From contig JBPCPI010000184.1 in NCBI GenBank assembly GCA_050999295.1, forward strand, positions 1-10,465: DNA of 10,465 bases, given 5' to 3'. Position numbers and translations under genes: made by a program. The DNA comes from JACCQS01 sp050999295. Lineage in GTDB: Bacteria; Actinomycetota; Actinomycetes; Mycobacteriales; Geodermatophilaceae. The notes below the pieces were generated by a model, which saw only the letters and a list, made by a program, of their open reading frames with translations, was not told the origin of the DNA and did no database searches. Shown piece by piece: positions 1 to 6,796 of this stretch (its first letter is position 1; every line of letters begins with the position of its first letter).

Positions 1-518
1 TCGAGATGGGGCACGACGTCGTCGTGCTCCTGGACTCGATCACCCGGCTCGGCCGGGCGTACAACAACTCCTCACCGGCCAGCGGCCGGATCCTGTCCGG
101 TGGCGTCGACTCGACCGCGCTCTACCCCCCGAAGCGGTTCCTGGGTGCGGCCCGCAACATCGAGAACGGCGGCTCGCTCACCATCCTGGCGACCGCGCTG
201 GTGGAGACCGGCTCGACCGGTGACACCGTCATCTTCGAGGAGTTCAAGGGCACCGGTAACGCCGAGCTCAAGCTCGACCGCCGGCTGGCCGACAAGCGGA
301 TCTTCCCGGCCGTCGACGTCGACGCCTCGGGTACCCGTAAGGAGGAGATCCTCCTCTCCCCGGACGAACTCGCAGTGGTCATCAAGCTGCGTCGTGTCCT
401 GCACGCACTCGACCCGCAGCAAGCGATCGAGTTGCTCCTGGACAAGATGCGCAAGACGCCGACCAACGTCGAGTTCCTCATGCAGATCCAGAAGACCACC
501 CTGGGGCCGAACGAGTAG
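1..518 (+). CDS. rho: Transcription termination factor Rho, C-terminal part (5' truncated by window edge)
   Basis: This is the last ~172 codons of Rho, the hexameric RNA-dependent ATPase helicase that releases RNA polymerase from untranslated transcripts. The reading frame is already open at the window edge (first full codon GAG at base 3) and ends with TAG at 516-518. The visible part opens in the Walker B strand (VVVLLDSITRLGRAYN). It continues with the Q-loop region (GGVDSTALYPPKRFLGAAR) and the R-loop KGTGN, which contact RNA in the central channel, and then the conserved LDRRLADKRIFPAVD stretch. The sequence ends at the usual C-terminal position (QKTTLGPNE) with no extension. The N-terminal RNA-binding domain lies outside the window, so nothing can be said about the long insertion many actinobacterial Rho proteins carry there. 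It is followed by rpmE after 92 bases, the usual order in this phylum. Identity is certain from the motifs. Confidence 0.97.
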   Translation, partial: EMGHDVVVLLDSITRLGRAYNNSSPASGRILSGGVDSTALYPPKRFLGAARNIENGGSLTILATALVETGSTGDTVIFEEFKGTGNAELKLDRRLADKRIFPAVDVDASGTRKEEILLSPDELAVVIKLRRVLHALDPQQAIELLLDKMRKTPTNVEFLMQIQKTTLGPNE

Positions 519-572
519 GTCGCGCGGGCCGTTGCCTGACCCTGCGGGGAATACCGCACGGGCACGCAGCCT

Positions 573-578
573 TAGACT
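573..578 (+). promoter_or_regulatory. Putative -10 element (TAGACT) for rpmE
   Basis: The 92-base gap between rho and rpmE contains TAGACT, which fits the actinobacterial housekeeping -10 consensus TANNNT. It lies 32 bases before the rpmE start codon, so transcription would begin near 585 and give a short leader carrying the ribosome binding site. No convincing -35 hexamer is found at 16-18 bases upstream. No clear rho terminator is seen in the gap, so read-through from rho is also possible. Confidence 0.4.
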
Positions 579-610
579 CGGCGCCGACATCAAGGAGCGA
601 AGAGGAAGAC

Positions 611-847
611 ATGAAGTCAGACATCCACCCCGACTACGTGGACACCCAGGTGACCTGTAGCTGCGGGAACACCTTCACCACGCGCAGCACGGCCAAGAAC
701 GGGGTGCTGCACGCCGAGGTGTGCTCGGCCTGTCATCCCTTCTACACCGGCAAGCAGAAGATCCTGGACACCGGTGGCCGAGTGGCCCGCTTCGAGCGCC
801 GCTTCGGCAAGCGCACGAGCACCGATAGCGCCAAAGCCGACAGCTAG
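611..847 (+). CDS. rpmE: 50S ribosomal protein L31 (zinc-binding type)
   Basis: A 78-residue protein of the bacterial L31 family, a small protein of the large subunit that helps bridge it to the small subunit. It is the zinc-binding (C+) form: Cys16 and Cys18 (TCSCGNTF) pair with Cys38 and Cys41 (EVCSACHPFYTGKQ). The HPFYTGKQ motif and the downstream R-F-RRFG are family hallmarks. The start is set by an AGAGGA ribosome binding site at 601-606, a few bases before ATG; a second AAGGAG at 592-597 is too far away. The length is normal, with a short polar C-terminal tail. C+ forms are typically made under zinc-replete conditions, with a C- paralogue replacing them under Zur control. No Zur box is evident here, and no paralogue lies in the window. 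A hairpin terminator follows directly, so rpmE may be largely monocistronic. Confidence 0.97.
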   Translation: MKSDIHPDYVDTQVTCSCGNTFTTRSTAKNGVLHAEVCSACHPFYTGKQKILDTGGRVARFERRFGKRTSTDSAKADS

Positions 848-856
848 CTCGACCTT

Positions 857-902
857 CGGCGCCTGCCCGCTCACCCTTCCCGGTGGGTGGCAGGCGCCGT
901 TT
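857..902 (+). terminator. Strong GC-rich hairpin terminator after rpmE
   Basis: A perfect 11-bp inverted repeat pairs CGGCGCCTGCC (857-867) with GGCAGGCGCCG (889-899). The 21-base interior can form a further 4-bp stem (873-876 with 885-888). The hairpin starts 10 bases after the rpmE stop and is followed by TTTGCTGTCT, a weak T-tract of the kind common in high-GC genomes. It probably terminates or attenuates transcription between rpmE and prfA. Confidence 0.75.
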
Positions 903-925
903 GCTGTCTCCACCAAGCCGATCCC

Positions 926-949
926 TGGCGGTTTTGTCCAAAACCGCCA
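926..949 (+). promoter_or_regulatory. Perfect 10-bp hairpin immediately upstream of the prfA ribosome binding site
   Basis: TGGCGGTTTT (926-935) is perfectly complementary to AAAACCGCCA (940-949), with a four-base loop GTCC. The hairpin ends 4 bases before the GAGAGGAG ribosome binding site (954-961) and 18 bases before the prfA ATG. It has no T-tract after it in the plus direction, so it is not a standard terminator for rpmE. It could be a protein operator or an RNA structure that affects prfA translation or mRNA stability. Function is inferred; the symmetry is seen directly. Confidence 0.6.
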
Positions 950-967
950 AACCGAGAGGAGTACGTC

Positions 968-2071
968 ATGAGCGCGCCGACTGCGGCCGGTGATCCACAG
1001 CGCCTGACCGAGATCCTCGCCGAGTACCAGGAACTCGAAACCGCCCTCGCCGATCCGGCCGTACACGCCGACGGCACAAGGGCCCGAACCCTCGGTCGGC
1101 GCTACTCGCGACTGGGCCCGGTTGTGGCCACCCATCGCGAACTCGAGGCCGCTCGCGGCGACCTGATCGCGGCCCGTGAGTTGGCCGACGAGGATGCCGG
1201 CTTCGCAACCGAGGCCGACGAGTTGGCCGTACGGATCGAAGCACTCACCGAGCGGCTCGAGGAACTGCTCCTGCCGCGCGATCCCAACGACGACAAGGAC
1301 GTCATCCTCGAGATCAAGGCCGGCGAGGGCGGCGAGGAGTCCGCGTTGTTCGCCGGTGACCTGCTGCGGATGTACCTGCGCTATGCCGAGCGCAAGGGCT
1401 GGCAGACCGAAGTCCTCGACGCCGTCGAGTCCGACCTCGGCGGCTACAAGGACGTCAGTGTCGCGGTCAAGGCGCGCACAGCCGACGAGCCGGGTATCTG
1501 GTCGCGGTTGAAGTGGGAAGGCGGCGTGCACCGCGTCCAGCGAGTGCCGGTGACCGAATCCCAGGGCCGCGTCCACACCTCCGCGGCAGGCGTACTTGTC
1601 ATGCCCGAAGCCGAGGACGTCGAGGTCACCATCGACCCCAACGACCTGCGCATCGATGTGTATCGCTCCTCCGGGCCGGGCGGGCAGAGCGTCAACACCA
1701 CCGACTCCGCCGTACGGATCACGCACCTCCCGACCGGCCTGGTCGTGAGCTGCCAGAACGAGAAGTCGCAACTGCAGAACCGGGAGCAGGCAATGCGCAT
1801 CCTGCGCGCCAGGATGCTGGCGGCGGCTATGAATAGCGCTGCGGCGGCCGCGAATGACGTCCGGCACAGCCAGGTACGTACGGTCGATCGCAGTGAGCGG
1901 ATCCGGACCTACAACTACCCCGAGAACCGGGTCGCCGACCACCGGATCGGGTTCAAGGCCAACAACCTCGAACAGGTCCTGGATGGCGAGCTGGACGCGA
2001 TCATCGAGGCCCTCGTGCTCGCCTCTCGTACCGAGCAACTCGCGGGTTCAGGCGATCCCGGCTCGGCCTGA
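968..2071 (+). CDS. prfA: Peptide chain release factor 1 (RF1)
   Basis: A 367-residue class I release factor that reads UAA and UAG in the ribosomal A site and triggers peptidyl-tRNA hydrolysis. The order is typical: a helical N-terminal domain with many Glu/Arg residues (about 10-110), the ILEIKAGEGGEES segment, the stop-codon tripeptide Pro194-Val195-Thr196 (VHRVQRVPVTESQGR), and the catalytic GGQ at 238-240 within SSGPGGQSVNTTDSAVR. PVT rather than PAT is, to my knowledge, normal in actinobacterial RF1. The start is ATG 968, supported by GAGAGGAG at 954-961; in-frame codons further upstream lie in the terminator and hairpin region. RF1 is normally methylated on the GGQ glutamine (here Gln240) by PrmC, whose gene usually follows directly. 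It does not do so here. The next gene is convergent, only 32 bases away, with no visible terminator between them. Confidence 0.97.
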   Translation: MSAPTAAGDPQRLTEILAEYQELETALADPAVHADGTRARTLGRRYSRLGPVVATHRELEAARGDLIAARELADEDAGFATEADELAVRIEALTERLEELLLPRDPNDDKDVILEIKAGEGGEESALFAGDLLRMYLRYAERKGWQTEVLDAVESDLGGYKDVSVAVKARTADEPGIWSRLKWEGGVHRVQRVPVTESQGRVHTSAAGVLVMPEAEDVEVTIDPNDLRIDVYRSSGPGGQSVNTTDSAVRITHLPTGLVVSCQNEKSQLQNREQAMRILRARMLAAAMNSAAAAANDVRHSQVRTVDRSERIRTYNYPENRVADHRIGFKANNLEQVLDGELDAIIEALVLASRTEQLAGSGDPGSA

Positions 2072-2103
2072 CTACCATCCCGGCCACGGATCAGGTCATG
2101 TGG

Positions 2104-3242
2104 TCAGGTCTGGGTCGCCAGGTAGTAGTAGTTGAACGGGTCGGTCTCGATCTCCTTGACCTCGACCTGCCCGAAACCGGCTTCGCCGAGCATCGCGACG
2201 GCCACCTGCTCCCCCCAAACCGTACCGAGCCCGGCACCTCCCAGGGCCAGCGACACCGTCATGCAGTGCATGGTCGACAGCGTGTAGAGAAAGGCTGCCC
2301 ACGGCAGGTCGAGATTCTCGTGCAGGTTGTTGGACGCATTGGCGTCCACCATCAAGAACACGCCGTCAGCGCGTAGCGCAGCCGCGATACCCGACAGGAC
2401 GCGGGCCGGGTGTGCCTGGTCGTGGATCGCGTCGAACGCGGTGATCAGGTCGTACTCTTCGATAACGCCGAGTTCGGTGACGTCTTGCAAGGTGAACGTC
2501 GAGTTGGCCAGATGCAAGACCTGCGCCTCGTTTTTGGCCGCCGTGATGGCCTGGGGAGAGAAGTCGTACCCGGTGAAGCGGCTGTTCGGAAATGCCGCCG
2601 CCATCAGGTTTACCGCATGCCCCTGCCCGGAGCCGATGTCGGCGACGTCGATGCCTTCGCGGAGCCGGTCGGTCAGACCGGGCACCAGCGGAAGGAGGCC
2701 CTCGATCAGGGCGGCATCGTGCACCGTGGCGCTGTCCTCGGCCATCAGTCGGTGAAAGCGCGGATACGCGCTGTACGGAACGCCGCCTCCGTTCGCGAAG
2801 CACTCGACGACTGGCTCCTCGACGCTGGCCAGGAGTGCTATGAACTGCATGATGTAGGCGAGATTGTCCGGCCCCGCGAGCGTGTCAGGCAGGCAGCATG
2901 CTCAGCCGGCAGCCAGTAAGTGCTGGTCTTCGGATCGTGCCGGACGATACGCCCGGTTGTCACCGCGCCCAGCCATTCACGGACGTATCGCTCCTGCAGG
3001 CCTGCTGCGTCGGCCACTTCTTGGCTGGTACTCGGGGCCAACTGCGCCATGACGTGGAAGAGGCCGACCTGGTGTCCGATGCTCGTCATCAGCGCCACTG
3101 CGGCGTCATTGAGGACGCCGACCATGTGGTCGGCGAACCGCTCGGCGACAGAAGGATCGAACTCGGGATCGCTCACGTCCGGTGTGGTCTGGGGCTTCGT
3201 CTGCAACTTGTCTGTGCCGGTGCTCGTCTCGGTGGATTTCAT
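2104..3242 (-). pseudogene. Frameshifted Rv2258c-like SAM-dependent methyltransferase
   Basis: Two minus-strand frames together make one ~379-residue protein of the Rv2258c-like class I methyltransferase family. The first frame (3242 down to about 2880, 121 residues) encodes the N-terminal winged-helix/dimerisation region: EFDPSVAERFADHMVGVLND, the helices after SIGHQVGLF, and YWLPAEHAACLTR. The second (about 2877 to 2104) continues as AGPDNLAYIMQFIALL and contains SAM motif I, VADIGSGQGHAVNLM, then FTGYDFSPQAI and the acidic EEYDLITAFDAIHD. Joining LTR to AGPDN needs one extra base near 2878-2882, so one base appears deleted. Without it the first frame stops at 2838. The start ATG at 3242 has GGGAAGG eight bases upstream. 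There is no NPPY motif, so it is neither PrmC nor a typical N- or glutamine methyltransferase; the substrate is unknown. It lies downstream of the LuxR gene on the same strand (gap 147 bases). Sequencing error is the main alternative to a true pseudogene. Confidence 0.85.
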
Positions 3243-3276
3243 GAACAGGGCCTTCCCGCGGTCGATGACGGGCGTC

Positions 3277-3314
3277 GTGCTCGTCCCGGATGACGCTAGG
3301 AAGTCGACGAGCAC
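3277..3314 (-). promoter_or_regulatory. 9-bp inverted repeat around a putative -10 element upstream of the methyltransferase
   Basis: GTGCTCGTC (3277-3285) and GACGAGCAC (3306-3314) form a perfect 9-bp inverted repeat separated by 20 bases. Read on the minus strand, the spacer contains TAGCGT (3299-3294), a TANNNT-type -10 element, about 52 bases before the methyltransferase start codon at 3242. A repeat whose arms flank a -10 element is a plausible operator. The upstream LuxR protein is an obvious candidate regulator. The symmetry is seen directly; the role is inferred. Confidence 0.4.
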
Positions 3315-3389
3315 CCCGGCATCGGGCAGATCATGTGTCTTGCGAACCGGCCATGGGCTATCTGATGCAGGAGGTCCCGGTCCGGCTCA

Positions 3390-5036
3390 TCAGCCCGTCC
3401 GGGGCCGGGAGAGCCGGTGCTCGTTGGCCCACGCTGCGGCAGCGGTCCGGGACTTGACTCCGAGCTTGATGAAGATGTTGGCGAGGTGCCGGCCCACCGT
3501 CTTCTCGCTGATGAACAGCGCCGCGGCGGCCTCCTTGTTGGTGGCTCCTTGGGTGATCTGGGCGAGCACCTCGATCTCCCGAGCGGTGAGACCCCCGAGC
3601 AGTTCGGCATTGCGGCGCCGCTGATCGAGCAGGCGAGTCTGCAGCTTCGCCCCAAGCTCAACGCAGGTACCGGTAGCGGCCGCCAGCGCCACAGCTGCGG
3701 AATCGGCGTCGCCGAGCAGCCGATACGCCTCGCTCACGAGGACGCGCACCCGGGCCGCGTCGTAGGGCGCCGGGATGTCGCAGTACCGGCGATGGGCATC
3801 GAGCAGGACCGGAAGGGCTGCCTCGGGCTGTCCCTGCGCCAACAGCACGGCGCCGCGGGCATGACCGGCCCAGGTGATGAACCCGGGCGTGGTGTATCGA
3901 GCCGCGATCTCGCCCAGGTCGGCGCAGGCGCGGGCGGCTGCCGGGACCTCATCGTTGGCCAGGGCGGCCTCGACGTAGGCCGCGAGCAACCGGGCCCGGC
4001 GAAACGGCGCGTTGGCACTGTCGGCTAGAGCGAGCCGCAGTCCGGCAGCCGCATCGTCGGTCCTTCCCTGAGCAAGCCGGAGTAACGCGAGCCCCGGCTG
4101 CGGATCGCGTCCTAACTGACCGGCGCGCTGGTATCCCTGCTCGGCGGCGACGAGGTCGTCGGCCAACATGCGCAACTCGGCCAGTTGATAGTGCGCCTCG
4201 GCCACAACGGCCACGTTCATGTCGGCAAGTTCGGCACAGGCGATGGAGGCCTCGGCCTCGGCTTGCGACCACTGTCCTGCCGTCTGCAACAGCTGGATGC
4301 GATGCATCCGGCACACGCCGAGGAAAACCACGGCACTGGCGAAGCCTTCGCACCATCGCTGGCTGGCCGCGGTCCACTGCCGTGCCCGGCGAACGTCGGC
4401 GAGGTCGTGACAGACACCCATCAGCTGGCAATAGATGTTGCCTGCCCAATCAGGCGCCACGTGGCCGGCAAGCACGGGCAACATCGCTTCGTCGAGCAAC
4501 GCGAAACCCTTGTCCACCTGGCCGCGTTGAACAGTGACGAGGCCCTCGGAGGCAAGTCCCAGGGCGATCAGGGTCGGCGAGGTGAACCGGTGGCCGATCT
4601 CCTGGATCTGGCGTGCTCCTACCAGTGCGGCGTCCAGGTCGCCGCCTTCCAAAGCCTCAGCCGTGTCGAGCCAGACCAAGAATCCTTGTTCGGCGCAGTC
4701 CGGCTGGTCCTCGAGAATTCGCCGGGCACGGCTGATCCAGCCGGATCCGATCGCGACCTCGCCGCGCAGCATCCAGGTGAACCCGATGTCGAGCGCGTTC
4801 ATCGCCGCTTTCTGCGGGCGTCCTTCTGCGAGGAAATGCTGGTGGCACTCCTCGGAGATCGCCAACGTCTCTTTGATCAGGCCGAGCCACCACGCAGCAT
4901 CGGCCAGGGCATGCAGGTCATCGGCTGCCAGCGAGCCCCGTTGCCGGGCAGTTTCGAGACCGCGATAGGCGTCATGCCAGTCCCGCCGGGCGTAGGACGC
5001 CCGAGCAGCGGCCAGCAGGTCAGCCAGGTCCGGCAT
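3390..5036 (-). CDS. LuxR-type transcriptional regulator with N-terminal TPR-like repeats
   Basis: A 548-residue cytoplasmic regulator. About 480 N-terminal residues are Ala/Leu-rich antiparallel helices arranged like tetratricopeptide repeats (for example RASYARRDWHDAYRGL and EAHYQLAELRMLADDLVAAE). The C-terminal 68 residues are a GerE/LuxR DNA-binding helix-turn-helix: LTAREIEVLAQITQG, then NKEAAAALFISEKTVGRHLANIF and KLGVKSR. No Walker A or NB-ARC ATPase domain is present, so it is not a full LAL/MalT regulator. No receiver domain is seen, so it is unlikely to be a phosphorelay response regulator. I chose ATG 5036, since MPDLADLLAAARASY matches how such TPR regulators begin; an in-frame GTG at 5060 would add eight residues. 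Neither has a good ribosome binding site. The -10-like TACCTT six bases before the ATG suggests a leaderless mRNA. It lies upstream of the methyltransferase on the same strand and is divergent from the esterase; either may be its target. The ligand is unknown. Confidence 0.88.
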   Translation of the reverse strand: MPDLADLLAAARASYARRDWHDAYRGLETARQRGSLAADDLHALADAAWWLGLIKETLAISEECHQHFLAEGRPQKAAMNALDIGFTWMLRGEVAIGSGWISRARRILEDQPDCAEQGFLVWLDTAEALEGGDLDAALVGARQIQEIGHRFTSPTLIALGLASEGLVTVQRGQVDKGFALLDEAMLPVLAGHVAPDWAGNIYCQLMGVCHDLADVRRARQWTAASQRWCEGFASAVVFLGVCRMHRIQLLQTAGQWSQAEAEASIACAELADMNVAVVAEAHYQLAELRMLADDLVAAEQGYQRAGQLGRDPQPGLALLRLAQGRTDDAAAGLRLALADSANAPFRRARLLAAYVEAALANDEVPAAARACADLGEIAARYTTPGFITWAGHARGAVLLAQGQPEAALPVLLDAHRRYCDIPAPYDAARVRVLVSEAYRLLGDADSAAVALAAATGTCVELGAKLQTRLLDQRRRNAELLGGLTAREIEVLAQITQGATNKEAAAALFISEKTVGRHLANIFIKLGVKSRTAAAAWANEHRLSRPRTG

Positions 5037-5140
5037 GGAACGAAGGTATCCCCGCGCCACGGGCTACGACGGTCAAGCGGGCGCCGACGGCGTACGACAA
5101 GCTAACCCGACCAGACCTTCCAGGCGATGAGGACGAGTCC
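5037..5140. promoter_or_regulatory. Divergent intergenic region between the LuxR regulator and the lipoprotein esterase
   Basis: This 104-base gap must hold the promoters of two divergent genes. On the minus strand TACCTT (5048-5043) fits TANNNT and stands six bases before the regulator ATG, which fits a leaderless transcript. The nearest -35-like sequence, TTGACC (5076-5071), is 22 bases away, longer than normal spacing. On the plus strand only a ribosome binding site, GAGGA (5129-5133), is clear; I see no good -10 element. No strong inverted repeat suggests a regulator operator. Confidence 0.35.
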
Positions 5141-6106
5141 ATGAGCCGCAACAACGTGAGAGCTCCCGTTGTCTGTGTGCTCACTCTCGTGGCTCTCAGC
5201 GCCGGGCTGGTCGCCTGCAACAGCTCAGCGCCCAGGTCGAACGCGCCGGACACCGCGACGTCGGCGGACCCAGTGCCGCCAGACCCGTGCAGTGGTTACT
5301 TGGCTGATGACCTCACCAGCATCGCGGTGGACGTCGGTGGGCAGGAAAGGGAGGCCGTCGTCCACCTTCCGGCGGGCGCCGACGACACCGAACCGCTGCC
5401 ACTCGTACTGGGCTTCCACGGCTATGGCGGCACCACAGATGATCTGGAGGGTGACACCCGTCTTTTCGAGGAGGGCGACGCACAAGGTTTCGTCACCGTC
5501 TTCCCGGCAGCTCTCGGTAATCCGGCTAGATGGGACCTCCGCGACCGCGAGTCACCGGACCTTGCCTTCGTGGACGCCCTGCTCACCGAACTGGAAGTGC
5601 GAGTCTGCATCGACCCCCGTCGCATCTACGCCACTGGATTCTCCCAGGGTGCGGCGATGGCCAACGCGGTTGGCTGCAGTCGTCCCGAGCGCTTCGCGGC
5701 AATAGCCCCGGTCGCGGGAGTTTATGACCCGATGTGGCGCGACATCTGCACCGGCGACCCTGTGCCAGTCATCGGCTTTCACGGCGTGCTGGATCCCGTC
5801 GTCCCGTATGAAGGCGGCACTGACCGGAGTGGGCGACCGATCATCGGGGCAGAGCTTTGGGCCACCCAGTGGGCGGAGCTGAACCGCTGCACTGGTGGTC
5901 CGCAGGCACAACCGCCGATCGGCGATGTGCAACCGCTCTTCTGGACAACGTGCGCGGCGGCGGTCGAGTTCTACCGAGTCGCCGGGGCCGGGCACAGCTG
6001 GCCGGGAGGTGTGCACGACGACCCTGACATGGGCGGATCGACCGAAGCTGTCTCGGCAAATGCCCTGATCTGGAGCTTCTTCGAACGGCACTCCCTGCCC
6101 GGCTGA
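5141..6106 (+). CDS. LpqC / PHB-depolymerase-like alpha/beta-hydrolase, secreted lipoprotein
   Basis: A 321-residue serine esterase of the Esterase_PHB (LpqC, feruloyl-esterase-like) family. Residues 1-26 are a lipoprotein signal peptide: Arg3 and Arg7, a hydrophobic stretch (VVCVLTLVALSAG) and the lipobox Leu-Val-Ala-Cys with Cys26 as the lipidation site. A Ser/Thr/Pro-rich linker follows to about residue 48. The hydrolase core shows the oxyanion segment LVLGFHGYGGT, the nucleophile elbow GFSQGAAM with Ser168, a probable acid in GVLDPVVPY (Asp218) and the histidine in GAGHSWPGG (His285). It probably acts at the outer face of the membrane on short polyester or aryl-ester substrates; the substrate cannot be told from sequence. 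Further cysteines (PDPCSG, VRVCID, VGCSRP, DICTGD, NRCTGG) could form disulfides, as expected for an exported protein. Start ATG has GAGGA seven bases upstream. The length is normal and the frame intact, unlike the methyltransferase and Uma2 genes in the same block. Confidence 0.9.
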   Translation: MSRNNVRAPVVCVLTLVALSAGLVACNSSAPRSNAPDTATSADPVPPDPCSGYLADDLTSIAVDVGGQEREAVVHLPAGADDTEPLPLVLGFHGYGGTTDDLEGDTRLFEEGDAQGFVTVFPAALGNPARWDLRDRESPDLAFVDALLTELEVRVCIDPRRIYATGFSQGAAMANAVGCSRPERFAAIAPVAGVYDPMWRDICTGDPVPVIGFHGVLDPVVPYEGGTDRSGRPIIGAELWATQWAELNRCTGGPQAQPPIGDVQPLFWTTCAAAVEFYRVAGAGHSWPGGVHDDPDMGGSTEAVSANALIWSFFERHSLPG

Positions 6107-6133
6107 TTCCAGGGCCGTCGCAACCCCGCTCTC

Positions 6134-6183
6134 CTTCAGCCACTGCCCTCGGGCTTCTGTGACGCGCGTCGCTACGGCTGAAG
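6134..6183. terminator. Inverted-repeat structure between convergent lpqC-like and uma2 genes
   Basis: CTTCAGCC (6134-6141) pairs perfectly with GGCTGAAG (6176-6183). The 34-base interior holds two smaller symmetric elements: GCCC-TC-GGGC (6145-6154) and the perfect 10-bp palindrome GACGCGCGTC (6161-6170). A weak CCAG-AAC-CTGG follows (6186-6196). The genes on both sides end here, so a bidirectional terminator is the simplest reading. No T-tract is present on either strand, so this is only plausible. Confidence 0.4.
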
Positions 6184-6218
6184 TTCCAGAACCTGGACAG
6201 ACGTCGAGGTGGTGAGTT

Positions 6219-6796
6219 CTAGCCGGCAGACTCAGGCGTGCGGCCAAGCCGCTCGAGTAGGGCCGCGGGCACGACCCGGACCCCGAATGGTCGGGTGGCC
6301 GTGAAGGCGTCGCCCCCGGAGACCCGTGCGATTTCCCGATAGGCCTCCGTCGAGTCGAGTTCGAGGACCAGCAGGTCAGGCGCTTCAGGGTCCAATACCC
6401 AATAGCTTGGAGTGCCCATTCGCTCGTACGCGGCCCGTTTTAGGCTGAGGTTGACGAGATGCCGGGTGGGGGAGAGCACTTCGACGGCAAGAACGGGCGC
6501 CGCCGGGAGGTTCGTCGCCATCAGCTGGTCGCGACGAGCGACCAGCACATCGGGCTGTACCTCGTTACTCGCATCGATCCGTACAGCGAACGGCGCTGCC
6601 AATACGAACAGATCCTCTGGGCAGGCGTCGTCCAGCAGTCGGTAGAGGGCCAAGGCGAGTACCTGATGCCGCAAGCCCGGGCGGGACTCACCAGCAGTTG
6701 ACCGTCGACGAGCTCATAACGGCGTCCGTCATCGGGCATTCCTTCCAGGTCAGCGACCGAGAAGGGACTGCTCGCAACAGATCCCATGCGCGTCAT
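6219..6796 (-). pseudogene. Frameshifted Uma2-family (DUF820) putative endonuclease
   Basis: Two minus-strand frames together make a ~192-residue Uma2-family protein, a PD-(D/E)XK-fold group of poorly known function. The first frame (6796 to about 6677, 40 residues) gives the typical opening: FSVADLEGMPDDGRRYELVDGQLLVSPAR. The second (6674 to 6219) continues LRHQVLALALYRLL and holds the core: VQPDVLVARRDQL, AVEVLSPTR and SLKRAAYERMGTPSYWVLDPE, with the expected Asp, Glu and Lys. Joining SPAR to LRHQ leaves two bases (GC) where a codon is needed, so one G appears missing next to the CCCGGGC run at 6675-6681. ATG 6796 has a G-run (GGGGGGGA) just upstream as ribosome binding site. As sequenced, the first frame continues without similarity to 6521. 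A TTG at 6674 could in principle start the remainder alone, but that would lose the conserved N-terminus. Uma2 genes are scattered, mobile and often present singly; function here is unknown. Confidence 0.82.

Noticed and set aside
1541..1556. PVT instead of PAT stop-codon tripeptide in RF1 as an anomaly
   Set aside because: PxT tolerates Val, and PVT is normal for actinobacterial RF1 as far as I know.
617..2038. 473-codon open frame on the minus strand, antisense to rpmE/prfA
   Set aside because: It is a shadow produced by the GC-rich third positions of prfA; the peptide is compositionally odd with no recognisable domain, and RF1 on the plus strand is unambiguous.
2838..2890. Programmed ribosomal frameshifting in the methyltransferase
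   Set aside because: No slippery heptamer or suitable downstream structure stands out at the junction; deletion or sequencing error is simpler.
2104..3242. Reading the methyltransferase next to prfA as PrmC/HemK
   Set aside because: It has a winged-helix N-terminus and SAM motif I but no NPPY catalytic motif, and is in the opposite orientation; it belongs to the Rv2258c-like family.
4185..5105. 306-codon plus-strand frame antisense to the LuxR regulator
   Set aside because: No family similarity, and it overlaps a clear TPR-LuxR protein on the other strand.
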